From Spirosoma sp. (GTDB lineage: Bacteria > Bacteroidota > Bacteroidia > Cytophagales > Spirosomataceae): DNA of 64,000 bases. The DNA lies in contig NZ_JAPLET010000020.1 of the NCBI RefSeq assembly GCF_026391055.1, forward strand, positions 124,001 to 188,000, given 5' to 3'. Position numbers and translations under genes: made by a program. Every line of letters begins with the position of its first letter. Within the stretch, counting starts at the first letter, position 1. The notes beneath the pieces were generated by a model. That model saw only the letters and a list, made by a program, of their open reading frames with translations, made no database searches and had not been told where the DNA came from. This document shows, piece by piece, positions 1 to 10,300 of the stretch.

Positions 1-454
1 TGGGGTAGATCGCCCGATCGAAGTAATTGGTTGCCTCTGCCTGTTCTTCGGCAGTAAGGCTGGAATGCGTTAGCAACTGAAGACCATTTTCAGCAAAAAG
101 CGGTAATAACTGTTCAGAAAAAACGGTCTGCTGTTCCCTGAAAAACTTATGAGCGGTTGTGTACAGCGCTTTCCGAAATGGTACTTCGCGCAGTCCTGAG
201 TAATCGACGCGTTGTTTATGGTAGTCGAGGTAATTATATAGACTACCCACGCGAATCATAAAGAACTCGTCCAAATTCGACGCCGAAATCGCCAGAAACT
301 TCAGCCGCTCCATAAGGGTACGATTGCTTAGCGGTGGCTTCGTATCACGGGCCTGGTCCAGAACTCGCTCATTGAACTTGAGCCAACTTAAATCACGACT
401 CAAGTAATTACTCTGGTCGATGACGCTGGTAACCTTTTCGCTAACTTTTGCCAT
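1..454 (-). CDS. ppk1: Polyphosphate kinase 1, N-terminal part (cut by window edge)
   Basis: Reading the minus strand from an ATG at 454 gives an open frame running off the window start, about 151 codons. It contains [27 protein letters not shown] and [12 protein letters not shown], which match the N-terminal domain of polyphosphate kinase 1. That family makes polyphosphate from ATP, is membrane-associated, and transfers phosphate through histidines lying further downstream, outside this window. The catalytic part is therefore not visible and cannot be judged. The gene is followed upstream by a short spacer and gyrB on the same strand. The family call is firm because the N-terminal motifs are distinctive; whether the full gene is intact is unknown. 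Confidence 0.9.
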   Translation of the reverse strand, partial: MAKVSEKVTSVIDQSNYLSRDLSWLKFNERVLDQARDTKPPLSNRTLMERLKFLAISASNLDEFFMIRVGSLYNYLDYHKQRVDYSGLREVPFRKALYTTAHKFFREQQTVFSEQLLPLFAENGLQLLTHSSLTAEEQAEATNYFDRAIYP

Positions 455-580
455 TTTGTCTGTCCCCTGCGCAGGCGTATTGACCTGTTTATTGGTGAAA
501 CGGGAAACTAAGTTACCCAATATATTTCGGTTTGAGTTTAGGGAGTAACGCATACTGTCTACAGAACTGTGAAGTAAAAC

Positions 581-607
581 AAAAAAGCGGACTAAAGAGC
601 CCGCTTT
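581..607 (-). terminator. Rho-independent terminator after gyrB
   Basis: On the minus strand a 7-bp stem (AAAGCGG / CCGCTTT) with a short loop runs into a T tract, about 15 nt past the gyrB stop. It separates gyrB from the downstream ppk1. The remainder of the 455-621 spacer shows no gene. Confidence 0.7.
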
Positions 608-621
608 ATGTTATCATTCGG

Positions 622-2622
622 TTAAACATCCACTCGGGCGTATTTTGCGTTTCGTTCGATGAATTCTCGTCTGGGGGCAACTTCATCACCCATCAGCGTC
701 GAGAAAACGTGGTCGGCATCAGCCGCCGACTCAACGGTCACTATTTTTAACGACCGGGTATCTGGATTCATTGTGGTGCTCCAGAGTTGTTCGGCGTTCA
801 TTTCGCCAAGGCCTTTATAGCGTTGTACGCCAACATTTTCTTCCCGACCGCTGCCTGCCAGTTCTTTTACCGCGGCTTCGCGCTGGGCTTCGGTCCAGCA
901 ATAGCGCTCTTCCTTTCCTTTCTTAACCAGGTACAGCGGGGGCTGAGCAATGTAAATGTAGCCATTGTCGATCAACGCCTTCATGTTGCGGTAGAACAGC
1001 GTTAAAATGAGGGTACGGATGTGGCTGCCATCTACGTCGGCATCGGTCATGATAATGATTTTATGATACCGGAGTTTATCCAGGTTCATAACGGTCTCAT
1101 CGTCCTTTTTCTCAAGACGTACACCGAGGGCAGTCCAGATATTTTTTATCTCTTCGTTTTCGTAGATTTTGTGTTCCATGGCCTTTTCTACGTTCAGAAT
1201 TTTACCACGGAGGGGCAAAATTGCCTGAAACGCCCGGTTGCGGCCCTGTTTGGCCGTTCCACCGGCGGAGTCACCCTCTACAAGGTACAACTCACACTTT
1301 TCCGGGTCGGTGTCGGAACAGTCGGCAAGTTTGCCGGGCAGGCCCATACCACCCATAAAGTCTTTGCGCTCGGTCATGATGCGCTTGTAGGCCAGATCGG
1401 CCGCAATACGTGCCTGAGCTGAAACAAGCACTTTCTTAACAATACCTTGAGCGGTTTTAGGGTTTTCCTCCAGCCATGTTTCGAGCAGGTCAGCCATTGT
1501 CTGGCTTACGGCACTCACTACCTCCTGGTTACCAAGCTTTGTTTTGGTCTGCCCTTCAAACTGCGGTTCCTGAACTTTCACCGAGATCACAGCGGTAAGC
1601 CCTTTGCGGAAATCTTCTCCGCTAAACGTTACTTTACCCGAATTCTTGGGTAGGACGCCCGGATTTTTGTCGGCATAGTTTTTCAATACCCGTGTTAAGG
1701 CTGATCGGAAGCCCTGAACGTGCGTACCACCTTCGTGGGTGTTAATGTTGTTAACATACGATAGGACGTTCTCACCGGCTTCGTAGTTGTACACCAGGGC
1801 CACCTGAACGGGTGTAGCCCCTTTGTTATTTTCCATGTAGATGGGTTTCATCCCATCGAGGGCGGGGCGGGTTTCATCGAGAAACTCAACAAATTCGACC
1901 AGGCCACCTTCCGAAAAGAAATCGTTCTGACGAACCGGTTCACCTGTTTCATCAACTTCGCGCATATCCTTGAGGAAGATATGAATGCCTTTGTTCAGGT
2001 AGGCTAGTTCACGCAGTCGACCGGCAACCGTGTCGTACTTATAAACGGTTTCGGTGAAAATGCTACTGTCGGGCTTGAAGTGTGTGGTTGTACCCGTGTC
2101 AGTCGCTTCACCAATGATTCGCACATCATACTGAGGAATACCGATTTTGTATTCCTGCTCAAATATTTTGCCTTCGCGGTGAACCTCAACGCGTACGTCG
2201 GTCGAAAGGGCATTGACGCAGGAAACGCCGACACCGTGTAAGCCACCCGAAACTTTATACGTGTCTTTGTCGAACTTGCCGCCAGCATGGAGTATGGTCA
2301 TGGCGATTTCCAGCGCCGACTTACCCATTTTGGTGTTAATTCCCGTTGGAATACCCCGCCCGTTATCTTGTACTGTAATCGAATTGTCAGGATTGATGGT
2401 TACGCTAATCTTATCGCAGTAGCCTGCCAGCGCTTCGTCAATGGAGTTATCAACGACCTCCCAGATTAAGTGGTGAAGACCACGCACACCTACGTCGCCG
2501 ATATACATGGATGGGCGTTTGCGAACGGCTTCCAGGCCTTCTAATACCTGGATATTATCAGCACCATAATTGCTCTTGCTTGTGTCAACGGGAGCGTCTG
2601 CTTCAACTAGTTCGTTGGTCAT
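622..2622 (-). CDS. gyrB: DNA gyrase subunit B
   Basis: A 666-residue protein, the usual size for Bacteroidota GyrB, which lacks the long insertion of enterobacterial GyrB. It is the ATPase subunit of the A2B2 topoisomerase that introduces negative supercoils. The GHKL ATPase part shows EVVDNSIDEA near residue 55 and GGLHGVGVSCVNALS near 125. The TOPRIM domain shows LVEGDSAGG near 449 and DADVDG near 526, carrying the metal-binding acidic residues. The C-terminal GyrB signature QRYKGLGEMN follows and the protein ends normally. ParE is the main alternative; the overall match favours GyrB. It is transcribed alone, with its own terminator downstream. gyrA is not in the window. Confidence 0.96.
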   Translation of the reverse strand: MTNELVEADAPVDTSKSNYGADNIQVLEGLEAVRKRPSMYIGDVGVRGLHHLIWEVVDNSIDEALAGYCDKISVTINPDNSITVQDNGRGIPTGINTKMGKSALEIAMTILHAGGKFDKDTYKVSGGLHGVGVSCVNALSTDVRVEVHREGKIFEQEYKIGIPQYDVRIIGEATDTGTTTHFKPDSSIFTETVYKYDTVAGRLRELAYLNKGIHIFLKDMREVDETGEPVRQNDFFSEGGLVEFVEFLDETRPALDGMKPIYMENNKGATPVQVALVYNYEAGENVLSYVNNINTHEGGTHVQGFRSALTRVLKNYADKNPGVLPKNSGKVTFSGEDFRKGLTAVISVKVQEPQFEGQTKTKLGNQEVVSAVSQTMADLLETWLEENPKTAQGIVKKVLVSAQARIAADLAYKRIMTERKDFMGGMGLPGKLADCSDTDPEKCELYLVEGDSAGGTAKQGRNRAFQAILPLRGKILNVEKAMEHKIYENEEIKNIWTALGVRLEKKDDETVMNLDKLRYHKIIIMTDADVDGSHIRTLILTLFYRNMKALIDNGYIYIAQPPLYLVKKGKEERYCWTEAQREAAVKELAGSGREENVGVQRYKGLGEMNAEQLWSTTMNPDTRSLKIVTVESAADADHVFSTLMGDEVAPRREFIERNAKYARVDV

Positions 2623-3092
2623 ACGGAATGGGCGCGTGTCTGAAATTTGTTGTTTTATGCTTAAAAATAGCCTGTTTATACAGGTCTAACAGATTGTAAA
2701 AATACAAAAAAAATTACTCATTTCCAATGCCTTTTCTTTAAGAAAAACTTAATGTGCGAAAAAAATGCCTGAACAGCAGTTGCGCTCATAGATAATGCCT
2801 CAGCGTTGATTTTTAGGGCTTTTTACGGCAGATATAAGCAGGTTGTGAGATGGTATGAATGATGGAAAAATAAAGAAATCGGGCTGATATTTTTCTGACG
2901 TACGCTTTCTAAAAAAAGTATTATTAAATAGTATTGTTTAGCATGATTTTGTTTGAAATTTGTCGGCTTCCTGTTCAACAATCGATAAGTAATTAATTGT
3001 AAAATATTAACAGAGCTGCTTCCATGAAAACAGTAAAAAATAAAGCCGGTTCAGAATGAATCGGCTTTGGTGAAGGTCTGACATGCGTTTTG
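2623..3092. other. AT-rich intergenic region upstream of gyrB
   Basis: About 470 bp without a credible gene. It is clearly more AT-rich than the flanking genes and must hold the gyrB promoter on the minus strand. I could not find a full TAnnTTTG -7 box and do not assign one. No tRNA-like or repeat structure was seen. Confidence 0.5.
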
Positions 3093-3497
3093 TTAGTCTT
3101 CCGGAAACGGAATGTAAACAAAGCCTGCAAAGTCACCATGCACAACAAACAAGCAGCAATATTCATCAGCCGCTTTATAGTTCTCTTTCCATAAATCAAG
3201 TGACTCTGTACCAATTAATTCGCGCTGAATGAACTCGTCGACAAACGAGGCCTTGTAATTCCAGTGATTGCCTAGTTCTTCGGCGGCAATGAGTAGTTGG
3301 CCCATGGGTACATCGCGACGTGATGCAACGAATATTGGATAATCAGAAAAACCACGTTTCCTGATTTGATAAGAGGCTTCTTTCAACTGGTCAGCCACTT
3401 TCACAAAGTCCGACGAGATTTTGCCCATCAGCTCTTTGTTGACATCGTACGAGTTAGCGTCGTCAAGTAATGTGTTTTCGTTGCTGTGGTTAATCAT
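3093..3497 (-). CDS. Conserved-looking small soluble hypothetical protein
   Basis: A 134-residue acidic protein with no signal peptide or membrane segment. The N-terminal half looks helical (VADQLKEASYQIRKRG) and the C-terminal half has alternating strands ending CCLFVVHGDFAGFVYIPFPED. I do not recognise a catalytic motif or a named family. It starts with ATG at 3497 and lies 102 bp downstream of the alanine dehydrogenase stop, with a strong inverted repeat in between, so it may or may not be co-transcribed. Codon use resembles its neighbours, which supports a real gene. Function is unknown. Confidence 0.65.
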   Translation of the reverse strand: MINHSNENTLLDDANSYDVNKELMGKISSDFVKVADQLKEASYQIRKRGFSDYPIFVASRRDVPMGQLLIAAEELGNHWNYKASFVDEFIQRELIGTESLDLWKENYKAADEYCCLFVVHGDFAGFVYIPFPED

Positions 3498-3514
3498 TTT
3501 TTTAAGGAGTTAGG

Positions 3515-3585
3515 AGTCAGGAGCGAGGAGGACTGACGTGACGCATACATTTGGTGACGCCGGTCAGCCCTCCTCGCTCCTGACT
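3515..3585. repeat. Low-complexity-arm inverted repeat (GGAGTCAG type)
   Basis: Two perfect 17-bp arms (AGTCAGGAGCGAGGAGG at 3515-3531 and its complement at 3569-3585) are extended by a bulged CTGAC/GTCAG pair. The arms are built from GGAGT/GGAGC words. The element fills the spacer between ald and the downstream small gene. It could act as an RNA stem-loop, but it lacks a T tract typical of a terminator. Confidence 0.8.
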
Positions 3586-3599
3586 TCTCAATACTGTTT

Positions 3600-4811
3600 T
3601 TAAAATCTAGCTGCTAGCAAGAGGTCCAGATCTTTAAAGCGCATGTTGAACTTACGTGCGATATAGGCGTTGGTTAGCGTACCGTTGTGGGTATAAACAC
3701 CTTTCATAAACCAACGGTTCGCGTACATCATCTGTTCAATGCCGCCGGTTGTGCCGGTTTCGAGTAGAAAAGGCAGGAAGATGTTGCTCAGAGCCATGCT
3801 GGCTGTATACGCTACGCGGGCGGCAATGTTGGGCACGCAGTAATGAATTACACCCATGTGCTTAAAGGTCGGCTGCTTGTGCGTAGTCATACGGGACGTT
3901 TCGAAGTTACCTCCCTGATCGATGGACACGTCAATAATTACGGAATCCGGTTTCATCCGTCCAATCATTTCTTCCGTGACAACCACCGGGCTCAGGGCAT
4001 CGTCGGCCCGCATCGCACCAATCACGACATCGGCTCGCTGAATGGCTTCAGCGAGGGTGTCGGAGTCAATAATCGAGGTGTACACATGCTGGCCAACGGC
4101 ATATTTGAGCCGCTGAAGTTTATACAGATGTTTGTCGAATACCTTTATATCGGCTCCCATACCCAGCGCCGTTCGAACGGCGTATTCCGTAACCGTTCCG
4201 GCACCGAGCATAACCACTTTTGTTGGTGGAACGCCCGTTATACCACCCAGGATAATGCCTCGTCCGTTATCTGCATTGCTTAGGTATTCACCGGCAATAA
4301 GCATGACGGTGCTCCCGGCAATTTCACTCATTGAGCGAATTACGGGGAGGTTACCCCCTTGATCCTCAATGAATTCGTATCCGAAAGATGTTAAGTTTTT
4401 GCTGTTTATTTTCTCAAAATAAGACCGGTCATGAACGGGTAAGTTCAGGGCCGAAATTACAGTGCTGCCCGACTGAACGTGCTCAAATTCATCGTCGACA
4501 AGCGGCTCAACCTTTAAGATGAGATTAGCCTCATACACCTCTTTGGGCGAGCGGGCAATTTGTGCTCCTGCCTCGCTGTATTCCGTATCGGAGAACTTGG
4601 CCTTCTCTCCGGCACCTTGTTCAACGATCACGTTATGGCCATTACGGATGAGGATAGACACCGCTTCGGGTGTGAGTGCGATACGGTTTTCCTGAAGCGA
4701 TACCTCTTTCGGTAAGCCTATAAGTAGACTATTTCGATTGGTCTTCACGGCCAATGGCGCTTCTTTCGGGTATAGGGCCGTTTGTTTGGCCAGTTCCTCA
4801 AATCCAGTCAC
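3600..4811 (-). CDS. ald: Alanine dehydrogenase
   Basis: A 403-residue member of the alanine dehydrogenase / transhydrogenase-alpha superfamily, which interconverts L-alanine and pyruvate with NAD. The N-terminal substrate domain shows IGLPKEVSLQENRIALTP with the family's conserved basic residues, and HDRSYF near residue 128. The Rossmann nucleotide site is VVMLGAGTVTEYAVRTA, near residue 200. The length is somewhat above the roughly 370 of classic Ald because of an N-terminal extension of about 25 residues. The beta-subunit membrane part of a transhydrogenase is absent, favouring a stand-alone dehydrogenase. It lies 92 bp downstream of tsaE on the same strand, so the two may form an operon. 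Confidence 0.88.
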   Translation of the reverse strand: MTGFEELAKQTALYPKEAPLAVKTNRNSLLIGLPKEVSLQENRIALTPEAVSILIRNGHNVIVEQGAGEKAKFSDTEYSEAGAQIARSPKEVYEANLILKVEPLVDDEFEHVQSGSTVISALNLPVHDRSYFEKINSKNLTSFGYEFIEDQGGNLPVIRSMSEIAGSTVMLIAGEYLSNADNGRGIILGGITGVPPTKVVMLGAGTVTEYAVRTALGMGADIKVFDKHLYKLQRLKYAVGQHVYTSIIDSDTLAEAIQRADVVIGAMRADDALSPVVVTEEMIGRMKPDSVIIDVSIDQGGNFETSRMTTHKQPTFKHMGVIHYCVPNIAARVAYTASMALSNIFLPFLLETGTTGGIEQMMYANRWFMKGVYTHNGTLTNAYIARKFNMRFKDLDLLLAARF

Positions 4812-4903
4812 TTGTAAAAAGTTTACGGTTTATGGTATTCGGTGTATCGCATTCCGTTTATGGCCTACGAACAGTAAGCTCGCCCTGAATCGGATGCTCT
4901 AAC

Positions 4904-5326
4904 CTACTCCACCAGTACAGTTTTCACAGTTCGACGGCCTGCTGTGTCTGCCGAAATGTGGATCTGATAATAGGTAGCGGGCCAGAGAGATGCAATCCGT
5001 TCCGGCCATTCGATAAAGCAATAGTTGCCTGAATCCATGTATTCTTCCATCCCAATATCCAACGCTTCTGCTTCGTTTCGAAGCCGGTAGCAATCGAAAT
5101 GATAAACCGGATGTCCTTCGTGTGTGCTGTACTCGTTGACAATTGAAAACGTTGGACTTTGCACCATACTGAGCACGCCAAGTGATCGGCAAATGGACTT
5201 GATAAGGGTTGTTTTACCGGCCCCCATATCGCCTTCAAACAGCCAGACCGGATGTTCCCGGCCTTCCGCCAGTAGTTTACGGGCCATCGTGTCGAGTTCA
5301 TCAAGGTGGTCAATATGAATAATCAT
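4904..5326 (-). CDS. tsaE: tRNA threonylcarbamoyladenosine biosynthesis ATPase TsaE
   Basis: A P-loop ATPase of about 140 residues that works with TsaB and TsaD to place the t6A modification on ANN-decoding tRNAs. It shows the Walker A motif GDMGAGKTT followed by LIKSICRSLG, then SPTFSIVNEY, HFDCYRL and FIEWPERI, all diagnostic of the YjeE/TsaE family. An in-frame TTG at 5344 would add six residues. I chose the ATG at 5326 because a -7 promoter box at 5349-5356 would place the transcription start near or after that TTG. The alanine dehydrogenase gene follows on the same strand. TsaB and TsaD genes are not in the window. Confidence 0.93.
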   Translation of the reverse strand: MIIHIDHLDELDTMARKLLAEGREHPVWLFEGDMGAGKTTLIKSICRSLGVLSMVQSPTFSIVNEYSTHEGHPVYHFDCYRLRNEAEALDIGMEEYMDSGNYCFIEWPERIASLWPATYYQIHISADTAGRRTVKTVLVE

Positions 5327-5348
5327 AGCGTTATTTAGCAACAACCGG

Positions 5349-5356
5349 CAAAGATA
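5349..5356 (-). promoter_or_regulatory. Bacteroidota -7 box for tsaE
   Basis: On the minus strand this reads TATCTTTG, an exact match to the Bacteroidota -7 consensus TAnnTTTG, 22 bp before the chosen tsaE ATG. The -33 element is not clear. Confidence 0.55.
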
Positions 5357-5390
5357 GAAATTTTTAGATGGTCTGGTTGGCTCACATTGG

Positions 5391-5409
5391 TCGACTTACA
5401 ACAAGTCGA
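5391..5409. repeat. Short perfect hairpin
   Basis: Perfect 7-bp arms TCGACTT / AAGTCGA with a 5-nt loop, lying between tsaE and the susD terminator. It may be an operator or a chance palindrome. Confidence 0.4.
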
Positions 5410-5421
5410 TGGGTTTACAAG

Positions 5422-5463
5422 AAAAAGTGGTCGATCGACAAGTTGTACTTGCCAAACGACCAC
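5422..5463 (-). terminator. Terminator after the susCD operon
   Basis: On the minus strand GTGGTCG pairs with CGACCAC and is followed directly by TTTTTC, about 52 nt beyond the susD stop. The loop is long (23 nt). Position and T tract support a Rho-independent terminator. Confidence 0.65.
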
Positions 5464-5514
5464 GGAAAAAGCAATGACTTACACGGAAAGAGGCCTTCGC
5501 TTATGGGTTAAGAA

Positions 5515-7227
5515 TTAATAGTTTGGGTTTTGCTTGAGTACGGGCTTGCCATTAATCGCGCTGTTTGTTATTTCAAGAAGCGGGATAGGGTAGTACTCGT
5601 GCTTACCTTTTACGAAAGTGGCTCCGGTGAAATAGGGGCGTAACCGGGCTTCTCGCTGCATATAAGCGTTCAGCACCTGATCGGCAATGCCCCATCGAAC
5701 GAGGTCAAAGAAGCGATGCCCTTCCAGTGCCAGTTCGAGACGAGTTTCGAAACGGAGGGCGTTACGCGCTACAGTTGCATCGGTCCAGGGTGCCGTATAC
5801 TCACCGATGACATAGCTGGCCGCGTTGGTACCATCCGCTTTTTTTACAAAACCGTCGGGGTTCGCGGCCCGCTTCCGGACCTGGTTCACGAGTGCGCGGG
5901 CTGGTTCCAGATTACCCAGTTCTATTTCGCATTCGGCCAGCATCAGCAACACGTGCGCGTACCGGATCAGGCGGGTGTTGTTGGCATTCAGACGTGAGTT
6001 GTTGGCAAAGGTGTTGGTGCCCACATCCGAGCGGTAGAACAGGTGCTTTTTGGCAATGTAAGGACCACCGTTGCCCTGATCGCGGATCCAGGGTTTACCC
6101 GGCATGAGGCCCCAGTCAAGAAAAGGGATATCCCGACGGCCAACTGTCCAGTCTAAGCGAGGGTCCAGATTACCGGTAAAGGCTGTGAAGGGCTGATTCC
6201 CTTCTATCCCCTGGTCACTGGTTACGTCGGAGTCGTTGAAATTAGTGAGCAGCGGCAGGCCATTAGCGTTTGTTTTGTAGGCATTGACCAGGTTCTGTGA
6301 GGGCTGGAAGAAACCACAGCAGGTAGTTGGCCCGGCATAGGGGTAGTTCAGGGTGGCACCGCTGTTTCCATTTTCGCCCCCGCCAGCACCATCATTTACC
6401 GAGTTTTGTGCCTCCAGAATCGACTCAGCGTTGTTGTTCATAGCCGCGCGGAAATTGTCGTGATACCGCTCCATCAATCTGTAACGGCCACTGTTGACAA
6501 TAGCTGTCAACAAAACTTTGGCATCAGCCCAGTTTTTCTGATACATTTCAGCTTTGGCGAGCGAGGCTGCAGCGGCCCATTTGGTTGCCCGGCCCGGCTG
6601 AGACTGTGTGCTAGGCAGATTTTCGTACGCAAACTTGAAATCTGATTCAATGTTAGGCCAGATATCTTTATCGTTTGGGATTTTGGTGCTGTTCGGGTCT
6701 TCTGGATTATAGGTTTTTTCGTCCAGGTACGGCACCAGATTAAACATCCGTTTGGCTTCGAAGTGGTACCAGCCGCGCAGGAAACGAGCCTGCGCCCGAA
6801 TCTGTACTTTCTCGGCATCGGTGAGTTCCGTTGTTTTTTCAACAACACGTAAGACGTCATTGGCACGGGCTACTCCGTCGTAAACGGTACGCCACTTACC
6901 CCGGAAGTGTGAATTATCGGATAGGATATTTTTTATCTCGATAAACGTGATTTCCGGTTGGTCGCCGGATGTCGACCCTTTATAGGCGTCATCTGAGGCT
7001 ACACTACCATAAATCCAGTTATCGGCCGAGCCATGCCATGACGTTGCGCCTGATCCGACACCGTCGAGCATAGAATAAGCACCAATGAGCAGGAAGTTAA
7101 CGCCCGCCCGGTTCTGTAAACCGCTTTCATCGAAGACAGCCGGGGGTTTTACTTCCAGAAAGGATTCTTTGCAGCCTGTCACCAATAAGGCTGTCAGTAA
7201 TGCAGAAGTTAGAAGTGTCTTTTTCAT
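5515..7227 (-). CDS. SusD/RagB-family nutrient-binding outer-membrane lipoprotein
   Basis: A 570-residue surface lipoprotein that forms the lid over its SusC partner and binds oligosaccharide or other ligand. The signal peptide ends in the lipobox LLVTGC with the acylated Cys at position 19. The N-terminal TPR-like region includes FLRGWYHFEAKRMFN. The C-terminal family signature is FETRLELALEGHRFFDLVRWG. It lies 90 bp downstream of the susC-like gene and shares its transcription. No glycoside hydrolase, sugar-binding SusE/F or dedicated regulator sits beside the pair, so the substrate cannot be read from context. Family assignment is firm; substrate is unknown. Confidence 0.93.
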   Translation of the reverse strand: MKKTLLTSALLTALLVTGCKESFLEVKPPAVFDESGLQNRAGVNFLLIGAYSMLDGVGSGATSWHGSADNWIYGSVASDDAYKGSTSGDQPEITFIEIKNILSDNSHFRGKWRTVYDGVARANDVLRVVEKTTELTDAEKVQIRAQARFLRGWYHFEAKRMFNLVPYLDEKTYNPEDPNSTKIPNDKDIWPNIESDFKFAYENLPSTQSQPGRATKWAAAASLAKAEMYQKNWADAKVLLTAIVNSGRYRLMERYHDNFRAAMNNNAESILEAQNSVNDGAGGGENGNSGATLNYPYAGPTTCCGFFQPSQNLVNAYKTNANGLPLLTNFNDSDVTSDQGIEGNQPFTAFTGNLDPRLDWTVGRRDIPFLDWGLMPGKPWIRDQGNGGPYIAKKHLFYRSDVGTNTFANNSRLNANNTRLIRYAHVLLMLAECEIELGNLEPARALVNQVRKRAANPDGFVKKADGTNAASYVIGEYTAPWTDATVARNALRFETRLELALEGHRFFDLVRWGIADQVLNAYMQREARLRPYFTGATFVKGKHEYYPIPLLEITNSAINGKPVLKQNPNY

Positions 7228-7317
7228 TAGATTAGAATGTATGACGAATGATGCACCGGAATGACCAGTTCTTTCAGGACGTGGTCATCTTCGTGTTACA
7301 TTATGATTTTTCCTGGA

Positions 7318-10300
7318 TTAAAAACTTAAGCTCAAACCTACCAGCACCGTTCTGGCTACTGGATATAAACCTTCATCGACGCCAATCTGGCGATCCTGAT
7401 TCTGGCCCGCTGTAGTGCCGGTATTACCTGAAACCGCTCCCTGCGAGTTACGCACGTTGATTTCAGGATCCATACCCGTGTATTTGGTAATAGTAAACAG
7501 GTTCTGTCCCTGTATGTACACCTGTGCGGCACTCATGCCCATTTTGCTCATCAGCGTGCGCGGCAGGTTGTAGGACAACTGTATGTTGCGCATGCGCAGG
7601 TAGGAACCGGATTCCAGGTAGTAAGTCGATGGTACCGAACTCACGTTGTCGGCTGCCCGTACAATGGGGAGCATAGCCCTGGAATTATCGGCACCGGGCC
7701 GCCAGGACTGTTCGTACATGCGCAGGCTGCGATTACCGCCAAACGTTGGGAAATCGGTCCAGTAGCGAACGTAGTTGAACAACTGGTTACCCTGAACTCC
7801 CTGTCCGAATAGCTGAAGACCGAAGTTTTTATAGTTTACATTTACGTTCAAGCCATAGCTGAAATCAGGATGGGGCGAGCCAATAATACTCCGGTCGGCT
7901 GGGGTTATGAGTCCGTCGCCGTTAAGGTCGCGGTACCGGAACGTACCAGCGCCAACAACGCCGGTACCATTGGCCTGCCGGTAGGTAACAACATCGTTAT
8001 AGCCTTTCCAGATAGGACCGGAGGCCGCCTGCTCGGGCGTGTTGTTGATGCCGTCGATGCTATAGCCGTAAAACGCCGAAATGGGATAGCCCTCCTGGGT
8101 AACCGTCACGGCAGGCAGACGGGTGGCGAAACCAAAATACTGGGTGTTAGGGTCGCCATTGGTGGTTAGCACCGTATTCCGATACGTTGAGATGTTACCG
8201 GATAGCGTGTAGGTCAGTTCATTATTCAACGCTTTGCCGTTATACGACAGGTTGAGCTCAACACCCCGGTTGCGGAACGAAGCAATGTTCCGGAAGGGAT
8301 TCGTGGCGTTACCCGCCGTAAAGGGTAGATCGACCGGGAAGAGCGCATCTGTCGTAACGCGGTTAAACCAGTCGAAGTTGACATCAACTTTACCCTTTAG
8401 CAGTGACGCATCAAAACCAAAGTCGGTTTGGGTTGTGGTTTCCCACTTGGCTTGTGCATTACCAAACTGGAACAGGTCGTAGCCTTGCAGCGCCGATGTG
8501 CGTGAGCCGTTCAGGTCGTAAAAGCTGTTGGCTGGGCTGGTGCCATAGAACGTGTAGGGGTTGAAGTTACCGATCTCCTGGTTACCCGTCTGGCCCCAGC
8601 TTGCGCGAATTTTCAAGTCATTAAGCCAGCCAGCTGTCGAATTTTTCAGAAACTTTTCTTCCGAAATACGCCAGCCTGCCGATAAGGCCGGGAAATAAGC
8701 GATGCGGTAATCGGAGGCAAAACGCGACGACCGGTCACGGCGCAACGTACCGCTCAGCAGGTATTTTTCATCGAACGACAGGTTCGCTACGGCAAATTCA
8801 GAGGCCAGGCGCCAGTAGGTAGCGCTGCCATCGTTGGTTTGTGTACCGGCATTACCAGCGGCCAGGTATTGATTGTTAATGTCGTCGGAAGCAAACCGGC
8901 TCCGAACGGCGTTCACAAATTCGTAATAGTTTTTGATCGACTCCGTTCCCAGAATGGCACTCAACCGAAGTTTATCAAACAGCGTTGTGTTATAGCTCAG
9001 CGTGTTGGTCCAGGTCCAGGTTGCTTCGTAATCGTTACGGGTTTGCAACTGGTTAGTACCGGCCGACTCCGATGATTCAAAATCGCGTGGGGTATACACC
9101 CGAACGTTGAACAGGTTATAGTCGATACCAAAACTAGTACGGGCCGTCAGATTTTTGGCCAGATCCAGTTCAGCGTAGGCATTGCCAAACAAGCGGATTT
9201 CCTTGTTGATATTGGTGCGGTTGCGGTATAGATCGGCCACCGGGTTGCGGGCATTATCGAGGTCACCACCTTTGGTACCGGCAAAGTTTCCGGCAATATC
9301 ATAGACGGGAACAATTGGCTGTATCCGGTAGGCAAACGAAACGGCGTTGCTCTCACTCTGGTTACTGGCAATACCACGGGTTGAGAAGGGGCCACCAATG
9401 CGTTCGGCATAGGCAACCTGAATATTTTCGCCGATGCGAATTCGTTTGTTAACGTTAAATTCGGTGTTGGCACGGGCCGAGTACCGTTTGTAGCCCGTAT
9501 ACTTCATAATACCTTCCTGGTTGAAGTAGTTGAGGGAGATGGCGTATCGGCCCCCTTCCGTACCTCCCGACACACCCAGCTGGTGGTTTTGCATTGGAGC
9601 AGGGTTGAAAATCTCCTCCATCCAGTTGGTGCCCTCTTTGTTGGCTTTGGTAATCAGCCATTTACTCCGCCGGAAGTCGGCCGCGTCAATGTCAGTCGAA
9701 TAGTTGGCGGGGTTAACACGTGGGTCGCCTTCCATAGCGCCATCCGGGAAGATATAGTCCGGAATAACCGGCCGCGGGCCATTTCCAAATTGAGCATTTC
9801 GCGGGTTACCGTTGACCAGGACCCCCGAGTTAATGCGTGACTCCCACCACAGGTCTGCGTATTGCTGGGTGTTGAGCAGGTCGAGGAGTTTGCCGCGTTT
9901 TTGCACACCATAGTAGGCGTCGTAGGTTAGTTTGGGTTTACCGGCTTTCCCTTTTTTTGTTGTAATGATTACTACGCCATTACCGGCGCGGGCACCATAT
10001 TGCGAAGCCGCTGCGGCATCTTTCAACACTTGCAGGGATTCAATATCGTTTTGGTTGATGGTATTTAAGTTTCCTTTGGTGGGTACTCCGTCAATGATGT
10101 AAAGGGGGGAATTGTCGTTGAGTGTACCGAAGCCCCTGATCCGAACGATAACACCGCCACCGGGCGAGTTTTCGTTACCGACCGATACGCCCGCTACGCG
10201 CCCCTGGAGGGCCTGAGCCACGTTGGTTGCGGGAACAGATAGTAACTCCCGTGTACTTACGGTGGCGATGGCTCCGGTAATGTCGCGTTTGGACTGGGCG